The notes under the pieces are model-generated. The model did not search any database and was not told the DNA's origin. It worked only from the letters and a program-made list of their open reading frames with translations. Shown here piece by piece: positions 1 through 4,853 of a stretch of 9,530 nt of DNA (position 1 is its first letter; each line of letters starts with the position of its first letter). This DNA comes from Candidatus Sediminicultor tertius. Its GTDB lineage: Bacteria; Atribacterota; Phoenicimicrobiia; Phoenicimicrobiales; Phoenicimicrobiaceae. Where the stretch lies: the NCBI GenBank assembly GCA_003527405.1, contig DPXH01000028.1, positions 1 through 9,530 on the forward strand. The letters run 5' to 3'. The position numbers were made by a program, and so were the translations under genes.

Positions 1-94
1 CTTTGGTCCGATGACCAATCATGGGAGTAGCCATCTTTTGCAAGACATCTTCAGTAACGTGGGTAGGTCCGGGAATAAAAAGTTTTTTGTACAT
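1..94 (-). CDS. Class V aminotransferase, N-terminal fragment (gene runs off the left edge)
   Basis: Only the first 31 codons are visible. The reading starts at an ATG at 92-94 preceded by an AAGGAG ribosome binding site at 103-108 (8 nt spacing). The peptide has KLFIPGPTHV at residues 4-13 and PMIGHR at residues 24-29. These are typical of the N-terminus of PLP-dependent class V aminotransferases of the alanine-glyoxylate / serine-pyruvate / phosphoserine-type group, where this segment helps shape the substrate and cofactor pocket. The exact substrate cannot be read from so short a piece. In many anaerobes this kind of gene sits beside serA and takes part in serine or glycine metabolism, but its partner would lie outside the window. 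It is not HisC, which belongs to the class I/II aminotransferases. It appears to be a separate transcription unit from the histidine genes, with its own leader. Confidence 0.85.
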   Translation of the reverse strand, partial: MYKKLFIPGPTHVTEDVLQKMATPMIGHRTK

Positions 95-186
95 TATTTC
101 TTCTCCTTATTTTAATTTATTTTCGATATAATGTTAAAATATTTTGATCTTTCAATAGATTATAGACTTTAAAAAATAAAACTAAT

Positions 187-237
187 AAAAAATCCCTTAC
201 TAGCATTGATCACTTTCCTAACTAATACTAGCTGGGA
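187..237 (-). terminator. Intrinsic terminator-like hairpin with U run
   Basis: On the minus strand the arm at 224-231 pairs with 200-207 (8 bp including one G-U), and 234-237 pairs with 193-196 (4 bp). A small internal loop (232-233 against 197-199) separates the two helices and a 16-nt loop closes the hairpin. The 3' arm is followed directly by six U (187-192). It is the first terminator-like structure after the last histidine-operon gene and lies upstream of the aminotransferase ribosome binding site. It could therefore end read-through from the operon, act as an attenuator in the aminotransferase leader, or both. Confidence 0.6.
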
Positions 238-306
238 CTAATAATTTTTTTTCGATACTTCACCCCACCCAATTCAATAAAACTCCCTTTTAGCGAATAT
301 ATCTTT

Positions 307-335
307 ATTATAACATATTTTATTTGTATTAATAA
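307..335 (-). promoter_or_regulatory. Candidate promoter with extended -10
   Basis: The minus strand has a perfect TATAAT at 307-312 preceded by TG one base upstream (an extended -10). The best -35 at 17-bp spacing is poor (TTATTA, 330-335). Transcription would start near 300 and give a leader of about 205 nt that includes the hairpin at 187-237. In AT-rich DNA a TATAAT can occur by chance; the TG extension raises the case moderately. Confidence 0.35.
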
Positions 336-342
336 CTTATTT

Positions 343-371
343 AATTTAACAAATAATAACTACTTCGTCAA
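343..371 (-). promoter_or_regulatory. Candidate sigma70-type promoter
   Basis: The minus strand reads TTGACG at 366-371 (5 of 6 to the -35 consensus), a 17-bp spacer, and TAAATT at 343-348 (4 of 6 to the -10). It points towards the aminotransferase at the left edge and starts just after the yerC-like gene. A perfect palindrome TTTGTACAAA lies a few bases upstream at 379-388 and might be an operator, though that is speculative. Confidence 0.45.
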
Positions 372-429
372 GTGATTTTTTGTACAAAGTATATTTTCAA
401 AATCCTTTCTATTTATTTTGGGTTAACAT

Positions 430-732
430 CTATTTCTTTTTTCCAAACAATCTTTCTAAAATCAATTTATAACCATCAGCTCCATAATTTAAACACCTTT
501 TTACCCGGCTAATAGTAGCGGAACTTGCTCCTGTTTTATGGGCAATCTCTTCATAGGTAGAGCCCTCACTTAACATTCGGGCCACTTCCAGCCTTTGACT
601 AAATTCCTTAATTTCATTAATGGTAGCTAAATCTTCAAAAAGACAATAACATTCCTTTTCATTGTTCAAGAGTAATATTGCCTTAAATAATTGGTCGGTT
701 AATTCATCTCTCCAGCGAGGATAATTTTCCAT
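430..732 (-). CDS. yerC: TrpR-family transcriptional regulator, YerC/YecD type (candidate histidine repressor)
   Basis: A 100-residue cytoplasmic DNA-binding protein of the TrpR/YerC/YecD family. The pattern FEDLATINEIKEFSQRLEVA (residues 32-51) is the family signature. Residues 57-82 form a helix-turn-helix: EEIAHKTGAS followed by the recognition-helix motif SATISRVKRCLNYG. The length is normal for the family, which is shorter at the C-terminus than many regulators. The ATG at 730-732 has a strong GAGGTGAT site at 736-743. The gene is the last on the strand after hisIE, 240 nt away across a repeat-filled gap. TrpR-family proteins are amino-acid-responsive repressors, and comparative genomics of Gram-positive bacteria has proposed a TrpR-family HisR for histidine genes. 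The position makes a histidine-sensing role likely here, but the ligand and operator are inferred. The family call is secure; the role is moderately supported. Confidence 0.92.
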   Translation of the reverse strand: MENYPRWRDELTDQLFKAILLLNNEKECYCLFEDLATINEIKEFSQRLEVARMLSEGSTYEEIAHKTGASSATISRVKRCLNYGADGYKLILERLFGKKK

Positions 733-754
733 TTTATCACCTCATTTTTTAATT

Positions 755-789
755 AGTCGTTAGTTGATAGTGAATAGTATTTAGTAAAG
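755..789. repeat. Heptamer-phased repeat array, short copy
   Basis: Five consecutive 7-nt units, each beginning AGT, fill this stretch; the first is AGTCGTT and the third AGTGAAT. The same words in the same phase occur in the larger arrays at 5906-6038 and, inverted, at 2666-2784. Weaker similarity to the longer array seems to continue rightwards to about 824. It lies directly upstream of the yerC-like ribosome binding site, so it would be in that gene's 5' untranslated region. Confidence 0.6.
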
Positions 790-830
790 ATAAAATGTTA
801 GTTTTATACATACACTGTCTTTTTTCGCTT

Positions 831-916
831 GTAGGGGCACAATGAATTGTGCCCTTTATTGCAATTCATAGACAGGCGAGCCTGTCCTCGTGAAAACGGG
901 GAACACCTGTCCTACG
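831..916. repeat. Composite palindromic intergenic element
   Basis: This is a locally GC-richer block inside AT-rich DNA, made of adjoining palindromes. The arm at 835-843 pairs with 846-854 (9 bp). GACAGGC at 871-877 pairs with GCCTGTC at 880-886 across two bases. CCTCGT at 886-891 pairs with ACGGGG at 896-901 (one G-T) around a GAAA loop. A competing pairing, 842-849 with 862-869, overlaps the first stem. The word GGACAGG occurs twice on the minus strand. The layout resembles REP or small MITE-type elements scattered between genes. No T run follows on the minus strand, so it is not an obvious intrinsic terminator. Confidence 0.6.
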
Positions 917-918
917 GA

Positions 919-970
919 AATTATAGATATATTATTTTTATCTGCGTTGACAAAAATATTATCTATAATT
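919..970. repeat. 11-bp inverted repeat just after hisIE
   Basis: AATTATAGATA at 919-929 is the exact reverse complement of 960-970, with 30 nt between. It begins three bases after the hisIE stop codon. On the minus strand a TTGTCA (948-953) with a TATATC 16 bp downstream (926-931) lies within it, so it could flank a weak promoter for the yerC-like gene. It could also simply be an mRNA 3'-end hairpin. Function is unknown. Confidence 0.35.
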
Positions 971-972
971 AC

Positions 973-1704
973 TCATTTTTTTCTTCTTTCTAATTCCTCA
1001 AATATTTCTTGAGGAGAAATATTGAAATTACCTAAAGCTACTAAGGTGTGAAACCAGAGATCGGCTACTTCATATATAATTGCACTTTTTTCTTTATCCT
1101 TAAGGGCAATGATGACTTCTGCTGCCTCTTCCCCTATCTTTTTAGGTAATAAATCTTCGGGATTAGCAAGTAATTTGCAAACATAAGAATCGCTTTGGTA
1201 GTTTAATTTTCTATCTTGAATCACTTTATATAACTCATTAATAATTTCATTATCTATTTTTGATTGTTTGTTTCTGCCATCCCCTTGAGAGGATTTTACC
1301 TTTTTCGCTTTTTCTTTTTGTAAAGAGGGAGGAGGTTCGCATTTAATTTCTTCTATTTTACCACTTTTAATCTCCTTAAAAAAGCAAGAATAATTCCCGG
1401 TATGACAAGCGACCCCTTTCTGCTTTACCAAAACTAACAGAGTATCATTATCACAATCCAAAACAACTTTTTTTACCAATTGAATATTTCCCGAAGTATT
1501 ACCTTTAAACCATAATTCTCTTCTACTTCTACTGTAAAAACAAGTTCTTCCTTCTTCTAAAGTTTTTTCCAAAGACTTCCTATTCATATAAGCCAACATT
1601 AAAACCTGGTTGGTATTTTCGTCCTGAATAATTACCGGGATTAACCCCTCTTTATTAAATTTTATTTTACTTAAAATTTTACTTTTATCTATTATTCTTC
1701 TCAC
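973..1704 (-). CDS. hisIE: Bifunctional phosphoribosyl-AMP cyclohydrolase / phosphoribosyl-ATP pyrophosphohydrolase
   Basis: A 243-residue fusion enzyme that carries out the second and third steps of histidine synthesis in the cytoplasm: the HisE part removes pyrophosphate from phosphoribosyl-ATP and the HisI part opens the adenine ring. The HisI domain (about 14-115) shows VLMLAYMN, SRSRRELWFKGNTSGN, the aspartates of DCDND (83-87) and CHTG (100-103) with C107. C100, C107 and probably C84 are the zinc ligands. A lysine-rich linker (about 116-150) leads to the HisE domain with KKIGEEAAEVIIA (188-200) and YEVADLWFHTLVAL (211-224). The start is GTG, supported by AAGGAG at 1715-1720 (10 nt spacing); no good alternative exists before residue 40. 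It overlaps hisF by 20 nt, which implies translational coupling. Confidence 0.97.
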   Translation of the reverse strand: MRRIIDKSKILSKIKFNKEGLIPVIIQDENTNQVLMLAYMNRKSLEKTLEEGRTCFYSRSRRELWFKGNTSGNIQLVKKVVLDCDNDTLLVLVKQKGVACHTGNYSCFFKEIKSGKIEEIKCEPPPSLQKEKAKKVKSSQGDGRNKQSKIDNEIINELYKVIQDRKLNYQSDSYVCKLLANPEDLLPKKIGEEAAEVIIALKDKEKSAIIYEVADLWFHTLVALGNFNISPQEIFEELERRKK

Positions 1705-2476
1705 TCTTTATTTTCTCCTTCGCCAGTCTTATTTCTACTCCCCTTTGTCCTAAAAATTCTTTAACTTTCGGTATAGAATATTCTTTTTTATGAAATATAG
1801 AAGCAGCTAAGGCGGCATCCGCCTTCCCCTTAACTAACACCTCATATAAGTGTTCTAGTTCACCGGCACCACCAGAAGCAATAATGGGAATATTAACATT
1901 TTCTGAGACCATTTTAGTTAATTCAATATCATATCCTTCCTTGGTTCCATCTTTATCCATACTGGTAAGTAGTATCTCCCCTGCTCCCAGTTCCTCCACT
2001 TTTTTAGCCCAATCTATAGCCTTTAAGTCAGTCCTGGTTCTTCCTCCATTAATCACAACTTCCCAATCAGAATCTATCTTCACAGCATCAATAGCTACCA
2101 CAATAGTAGAACAGCCAAATTTCAAAGAAGCCTCCCGGATTAGGGAAGGATTTAAAACGGCTGCGGTATTGATGGAGACTTTATCTGCTCCTGCTCTTAA
2201 CACGTAATATATATCTTCCAGATTTCTTATCCCTCCTCCTACAGTAAAAGGAATAAAAACTTTTTCCGCTGTCTTTTCTACTAATTCAATTATAATATTC
2301 CTCTTCTCCCAGGAAGCTGTAATATCCAGGAAAACCAGTTCGTCTGCCTCTTCTTTCTCGTAAAAAGAAGCCATTTCAATCGGGTCTCCCTCATCTATCA
2401 AATTAATAAACTTAGTCCCTTTTACCACTCGACCCTTATTTACATCCAAACAGGGTATAATTCTCTTAGTAAGCAT
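1685..2476 (-). CDS. hisF: Imidazole glycerol phosphate synthase, cyclase subunit
   Basis: A 263-residue TIM-barrel protein that pairs with HisH to convert PRFAR and ammonia into imidazole glycerol phosphate and AICAR. Catalytic aspartates D11 (RIIPCLDV) and D130 (VVAIDAVK) are present, as are K19, the DITAS loop (51-55), phosphate-binding GGGIR (80-84), TSMDKDGTKEGYD (171-183) and ASGGAG (200-205). It is a few residues longer than usual because of a charged C-terminal tail, the part encoded in the overlap with hisIE. The ATG at 2474-2476 has GAGG at 2485-2488 (8 nt spacing). A 288-nt repeat-filled gap separates it from hisA upstream. The family assignment is certain. Confidence 0.98.
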   Translation of the reverse strand: MLTKRIIPCLDVNKGRVVKGTKFINLIDEGDPIEMASFYEKEEADELVFLDITASWEKRNIIIELVEKTAEKVFIPFTVGGGIRNLEDIYYVLRAGADKVSINTAAVLNPSLIREASLKFGCSTIVVAIDAVKIDSDWEVVINGGRTRTDLKAIDWAKKVEELGAGEILLTSMDKDGTKEGYDIELTKMVSENVNIPIIASGGAGELEHLYEVLVKGKADAALAASIFHKKEYSIPKVKEFLGQRGVEIRLAKEKIKSEKNNR

Positions 2477-2542
2477 TATTACTTCCTCTTTTATTCTTTA
2501 TTTTCCCTAAGTTACCTTGATTGCATAGGAATTTCCTTTTTT

Positions 2543-2591
2543 CGTAAGCCCTAATTCGTATCTCGTATCTCGTGAATCGTATCTCGTGAAG
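2543..2591. repeat. Heptamer-phased repeat, CGTATCT type
   Basis: Seven consecutive 7-nt units lie in register. The unit CGTATCT occurs three times and CGTGAA(T/G) twice, with two diverged units at the left end. It lies in the hisF-hisA gap and uses a different word from the array at 2666-2784 but the same period. It resembles the short tandemly repeated repetitive sequences described in cyanobacteria, as a type rather than by sequence. Confidence 0.6.
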
Positions 2592-2665
2592 AGAATAGAA
2601 ATCAGGATCCAGAATGAAAAAAATGAAAACCCATCCGTAACAAGCAATATGTAATACGAGAGAAA

Positions 2666-2784
2666 AAGTTTTAAATTTTAAATTATGGTTTTGCACTTTT
2701 CGCTTTAAGCTTTTAACTGTAAACTGATAACTGAAAACTTGTATTTAAAACTAACGACTATTCACTATTCACTAGCGACTACTT
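2666..2784. repeat. Long heptamer-phased repeat array, copy A (enters the hisA 3' end)
   Basis: Seventeen 7-nt units can be read in unbroken phase, drifting gradually in sequence: AAGTTTT-like units, then CGCTTTA, then AACTGAT-like units, then ACTAACG and two ACTATTC. The array matches copy B (5906-6038) in inverted orientation, unit by unit, apart from two extra units in B. The right end runs into hisA and supplies its stop codon and last residues. The rest of the hisF-hisA gap (2477-2764) shows only this array and the CGTATCT array. Confidence 0.7.
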
Positions 2785-3493
2785 CAAGTGCCTCTTCTAA
2801 TATAATCCTCCCTTTATAAAGGGCCTTGCCGATAATAATCCCTTCCAAGCCTAAACCCTCAAGTCTCTTTAATTTTTCAATATCATCTAAGGAGGTAATC
2901 CCTCCAGAGCAAATAAGGGGAATATTAACATTTTTTAGCATTTCTTCTATGTTCTCTATATTGGGGCCTATAAGGGTTCCATCTCTCTTAATATCAGTAT
3001 AAATTATTCGCCGAACACCCAATTTCTCCATCTCTCCTGCAAAATCCAGGGCATCGATAGAAAGAACATTCTGCCATCCTTCTATAGCCACATACCCCTC
3101 TCGAGCATCAATGCCTGCTATTATCTTTTCTGAAAAATCCTCAAACAGTCTCTTGGCCAGAAGTTTGTCTTTCCAAAGAATAGTCCCCAAAATTATCCGA
3201 CTTGCTCCAAGGTGTATCAATCTTTTTACTTCTTTGTAACTCCTGATGCCTCCTCCTACCTGAACCGGAATACCAATTTTCTTAATGATCTTCTCCATTA
3301 AAGAGATATTAGTTAACTTACCATATCGAGCTCCATCTAAATCCACTATATGAAGCATTTCCGCCCCTTGGTCAGCCCACCTAACTGCCATCACCACTGG
3401 ATCATCAGAAAATATCTCAATATCTTCAAACTGGCCTTCTCTAAGGCGTACACACTTACCTTCTTTAATATCTATCGCCGGAATAATTAACAT
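2765..3493 (-). CDS. hisA: ProFAR isomerase (1-(5-phosphoribosyl)-5-[(5-phosphoribosylamino)methylideneamino] imidazole-4-carboxamide isomerase)
   Basis: A 242-residue TIM-barrel isomerase performing the Amadori rearrangement of ProFAR to PRFAR, the substrate of HisF/HisH. Catalytic aspartates D8 (IIPAIDIK) and D129 (AGIDAREG) are seen, with VDLDGA (50-55), VQVGGGIR (78-84), TDIKRDGTLIGPN (166-178) and CSGGI (195-199). The length is normal. The ATG at 3491-3493 has GGAG at 3504-3507, inside the end of hisH, and the genes overlap by 7 nt, so the two are probably translationally coupled. The last three residues (ASE) and the TAG stop are encoded by the heptamer array that fills the following gap, so the C-terminal end may have been remodelled by the repeat. 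Catalytic function should be unaffected. Confidence 0.98.
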   Translation of the reverse strand: MLIIPAIDIKEGKCVRLREGQFEDIEIFSDDPVVMAVRWADQGAEMLHIVDLDGARYGKLTNISLMEKIIKKIGIPVQVGGGIRSYKEVKRLIHLGASRIILGTILWKDKLLAKRLFEDFSEKIIAGIDAREGYVAIEGWQNVLSIDALDFAGEMEKLGVRRIIYTDIKRDGTLIGPNIENIEEMLKNVNIPLICSGGITSLDDIEKLKRLEGLGLEGIIIGKALYKGRIILEEALEVVASE

Positions 3494-4110
3494 TTGCTCA
3501 ACTCTCCAAAATTTTTCAAAATTTTTAACCCTAACGTACTACTCTTTTCGGGATGAAATTGAACTCCAAATAAATTATCTTTCCAGATAGATGAAGTAAA
3601 AACCAGACCATAATCAGTCGTAGAATATATTATCTTTCGATTGTCCACTTCACAATAGTAAGAATGGACAAAATAGAAATAAGATTCATCCGGTACATCC
3701 CTGAAAATAGGATTTATATTATGATTAGAATTATGACTAAACTTTATTTTATCCCACCCCAGATGAGGACATTTTACCGAAGATGGTAATTTTTTAACTT
3801 TGCCTGAGATAATATTCAACCCTTCAAAAAAGCCTCCCTCTTCGCTAAAAGTTTGCAACAACTGCATCCCCAGGCAAATACCCAAGAAAGGCTTACCCCT
3901 CCTTGTGGCTTCAATTAATTCTTCATCTATTTTTTTATCCTTTAAAGACTTAATAGCATCCCTAAAAGCCCCTACCCCTGGAAGCACTAAGGCACTGGCT
4001 TTTTTAATCTGGTTGGGTTCATCAGTTATTACCGTTTTATACCCAACTTTAGCAAAGGCATTTTGCACACTCTTTAAATTTCCCATCCCATAATCTATTA
4101 TTACTATCAT
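3487..4110 (-). CDS. hisH: Imidazole glycerol phosphate synthase, glutamine amidotransferase subunit
   Basis: A 207-residue class I glutamine amidotransferase that releases ammonia from glutamine and channels it into HisF. The triad is C79 (LGICLGMQ), H186 and E188 (VQFHPEKS). Other marks are the N-terminal IIDYGMGNLKSV, PGVGAF (45-49) and PHLGWD (115-120). The reading frame stays open to an ATG at 4188, which would add 26 residues (MAILFRSELC...), but that extension lies mostly in an inverted-repeat element and matches nothing in the family. The ATG at 4108-4110 places the protein start at the usual position and has AGGAG at 4121-4125 (10 nt spacing). It overlaps hisA by 7 nt. The start choice is well supported. 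Confidence 0.97.
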   Translation of the reverse strand: MIVIIDYGMGNLKSVQNAFAKVGYKTVITDEPNQIKKASALVLPGVGAFRDAIKSLKDKKIDEELIEATRRGKPFLGICLGMQLLQTFSEEGGFFEGLNIISGKVKKLPSSVKCPHLGWDKIKFSHNSNHNINPIFRDVPDESYFYFVHSYYCEVDNRKIIYSTTDYGLVFTSSIWKDNLFGVQFHPEKSSTLGLKILKNFGELSKC

Positions 4111-4120
4111 TCTCTTTATT

Positions 4121-4125
4121 CTCCT
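4121..4125 (-). promoter_or_regulatory. Ribosome binding site deciding the hisH start
   Basis: AGGAG on the minus strand, 10 nt before the ATG at 4108-4110. The longer in-frame alternatives (ATG at 4186-4188 and 4153-4155) lie in the repeat element and have no comparable site. Confidence 0.7.
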
Positions 4126-4144
4126 GCACGAGTATATAGGGTCA

Positions 4145-4213
4145 GGTCTCAACATTTGACATAACTCGCTCCTAAATAAAATAGCCAAAAATGTTATGTC
4201 AAATGTTGAGACC
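4145..4213. repeat. 21-bp perfect inverted repeat with 27-nt loop (REP/MITE-like) between hisB and hisH
   Basis: The arms at 4145-4165 and 4193-4213 are exact reverse complements; the left arm begins GGTCTCAACATTTG. The left arm is preceded by GGGTCA (4139-4144) and the right one is followed by CCTC, so the wider ends differ slightly. It occupies more than half of the 125-nt gap. From memory, sequences of this look accompany REP-associated or IS200-type tyrosine transposases in many uncultured bacteria, but no transposase is here. In mRNA it would form a very stable hairpin between hisB and hisH. There is no U run after the right-hand stem in the direction of transcription, so it is not a clear terminator. 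Confidence 0.8.
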
Positions 4214-4235
4214 CCTCTTCCCTTTTCCCAATCTT

Positions 4236-4853
4236 TTAATCAATAATCCCCTTAGTGGAAAGAACATCATCTATTCGATCATCTCTTCTAATTGCCTCAT
4301 TTAAAGCCCGACCGAAGGCTTTAAATATTGCCTCGATAATATGATGAGAATTTTTCCCATAGATCAAATTTATATGTAAGGTCATTCCGGCATGATAAGA
4401 TAGGGCTCTAAAAAATTCCTCCACCAAATTAACTTCAAAAGAACCTACTCTTTCCTGCTCAAACTGGACTTTATAGCTCAAGTATCCTCTTCCACTTAAA
4501 TCTATAGCTACCTGTGCCAGAGATTCGTCCATAGGCAAGATAATAAATCCATATCTTCTTATCCCTTTCTTATCTTGCAAGGCATTCTTAATAGCCTCCC
4601 CCAGACAGATTCCTATATCTTCTACAGTATGATGATAATCTACTTTAAGATCCCCCTTAGCTTTTACTTCCAGGTCAAAAAAACCATGCCGGGCAAATAG
4701 GGTAAGCATATGATTTAAAAAATAAATTTCTGTCTGTAAATTACTTATTCCTTTGCCATCTAAATTCATTTTCACTTCTATTTCAGTTTCCAAAGTCTTT
4801 CTTTTATATTCGCCTTTTCTCTCTTTCAAAGTTATCGACACCTGCCTTTCCAT
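4236..4853 (-). CDS. hisB: Imidazoleglycerol-phosphate dehydratase
   Basis: A 205-residue monofunctional dehydratase making imidazole acetol phosphate. Metal-binding histidine clusters are visible: NHML (47-50), ARHG (54-57), HHTVED (74-79) and SHHIIEAIFKAFGRAL (169-184). PMDESLAQVAIDLSGRGYL (107-125) is also typical. It has no phosphatase domain of the kind fused to the E. coli HisB N-terminus; instead a separate HAD gene lies directly upstream. The start codon shares one base with the HAD stop (TAATG) and has no strong ribosome binding site of its own, so translation probably depends on termination-reinitiation from the HAD gene. About ten N-terminal residues exceed the shortest homologues. 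The usual DHML motif reads NHML here, a mild change. A repeat element follows the gene. Confidence 0.97.
   Translation of the reverse strand: MERQVSITLKERKGEYKRKTLETEIEVKMNLDGKGISNLQTEIYFLNHMLTLFARHGFFDLEVKAKGDLKVDYHHTVEDIGICLGEAIKNALQDKKGIRRYGFIILPMDESLAQVAIDLSGRGYLSYKVQFEQERVGSFEVNLVEEFFRALSYHAGMTLHINLIYGKNSHHIIEAIFKAFGRALNEAIRRDDRIDDVLSTKGIID

Larger units (their letters stand above)
95..429 (-). other. Regulatory gap between yerC-like gene and aminotransferase
   Basis: This 335-nt stretch has no credible gene. Read on the minus strand it holds a good sigma70-type promoter (343-371), a second candidate with an extended -10 (307-315), and a terminator-like hairpin with a U run (187-237). 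A further isolated TATAAT lies at 159-164, after the hairpin, but without a clear -35. The arrangement fits either an attenuated 5' leader of about 200-240 nt for the aminotransferase or a terminator for upstream transcription followed by a new promoter. I recognise no known riboswitch class or T-box core. Confidence 0.5.

Noticed and set aside
117..206. Possible 29-codon leader peptide on the minus strand before the aminotransferase (ATG at 204-206, AGGA nearby)
   Set aside because: It shows no run of a regulatory amino acid, its start lies inside the terminator-like stem, and short open frames are expected in AT-rich DNA.
262..275. GGGTGGGGTG on the minus strand as a T-box core
   Set aside because: The conserved continuation of the T-box sequence (ACCGCG) is missing and no specifier-stem features were seen.
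733..972. CRISPR-like interpretation of the repeats in the intergenic regions
   Set aside because: Units are 7 nt with no unique spacers of regular length, and no cas genes are present.
2466..2696. Open frame of 76 codons on the minus strand in the hisF-hisA gap
   Set aside because: It consists of repeat sequence, overlaps the hisF start, has no recognisable protein features and no clear ribosome binding site.
4111..4188. N-terminal extension of hisH by 26 residues
   Set aside because: It is mostly encoded by the inverted-repeat element, has no homology to HisH, and a ribosome binding site supports the ATG at 4108-4110.
4713..4715. Asn at HisB residue 47 in place of the usual Asp before the HML motif
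   Set aside because: All metal-binding histidines and glutamates are present and I believe Asn occurs at this place in other bacterial HisB proteins, so loss of function is unlikely.
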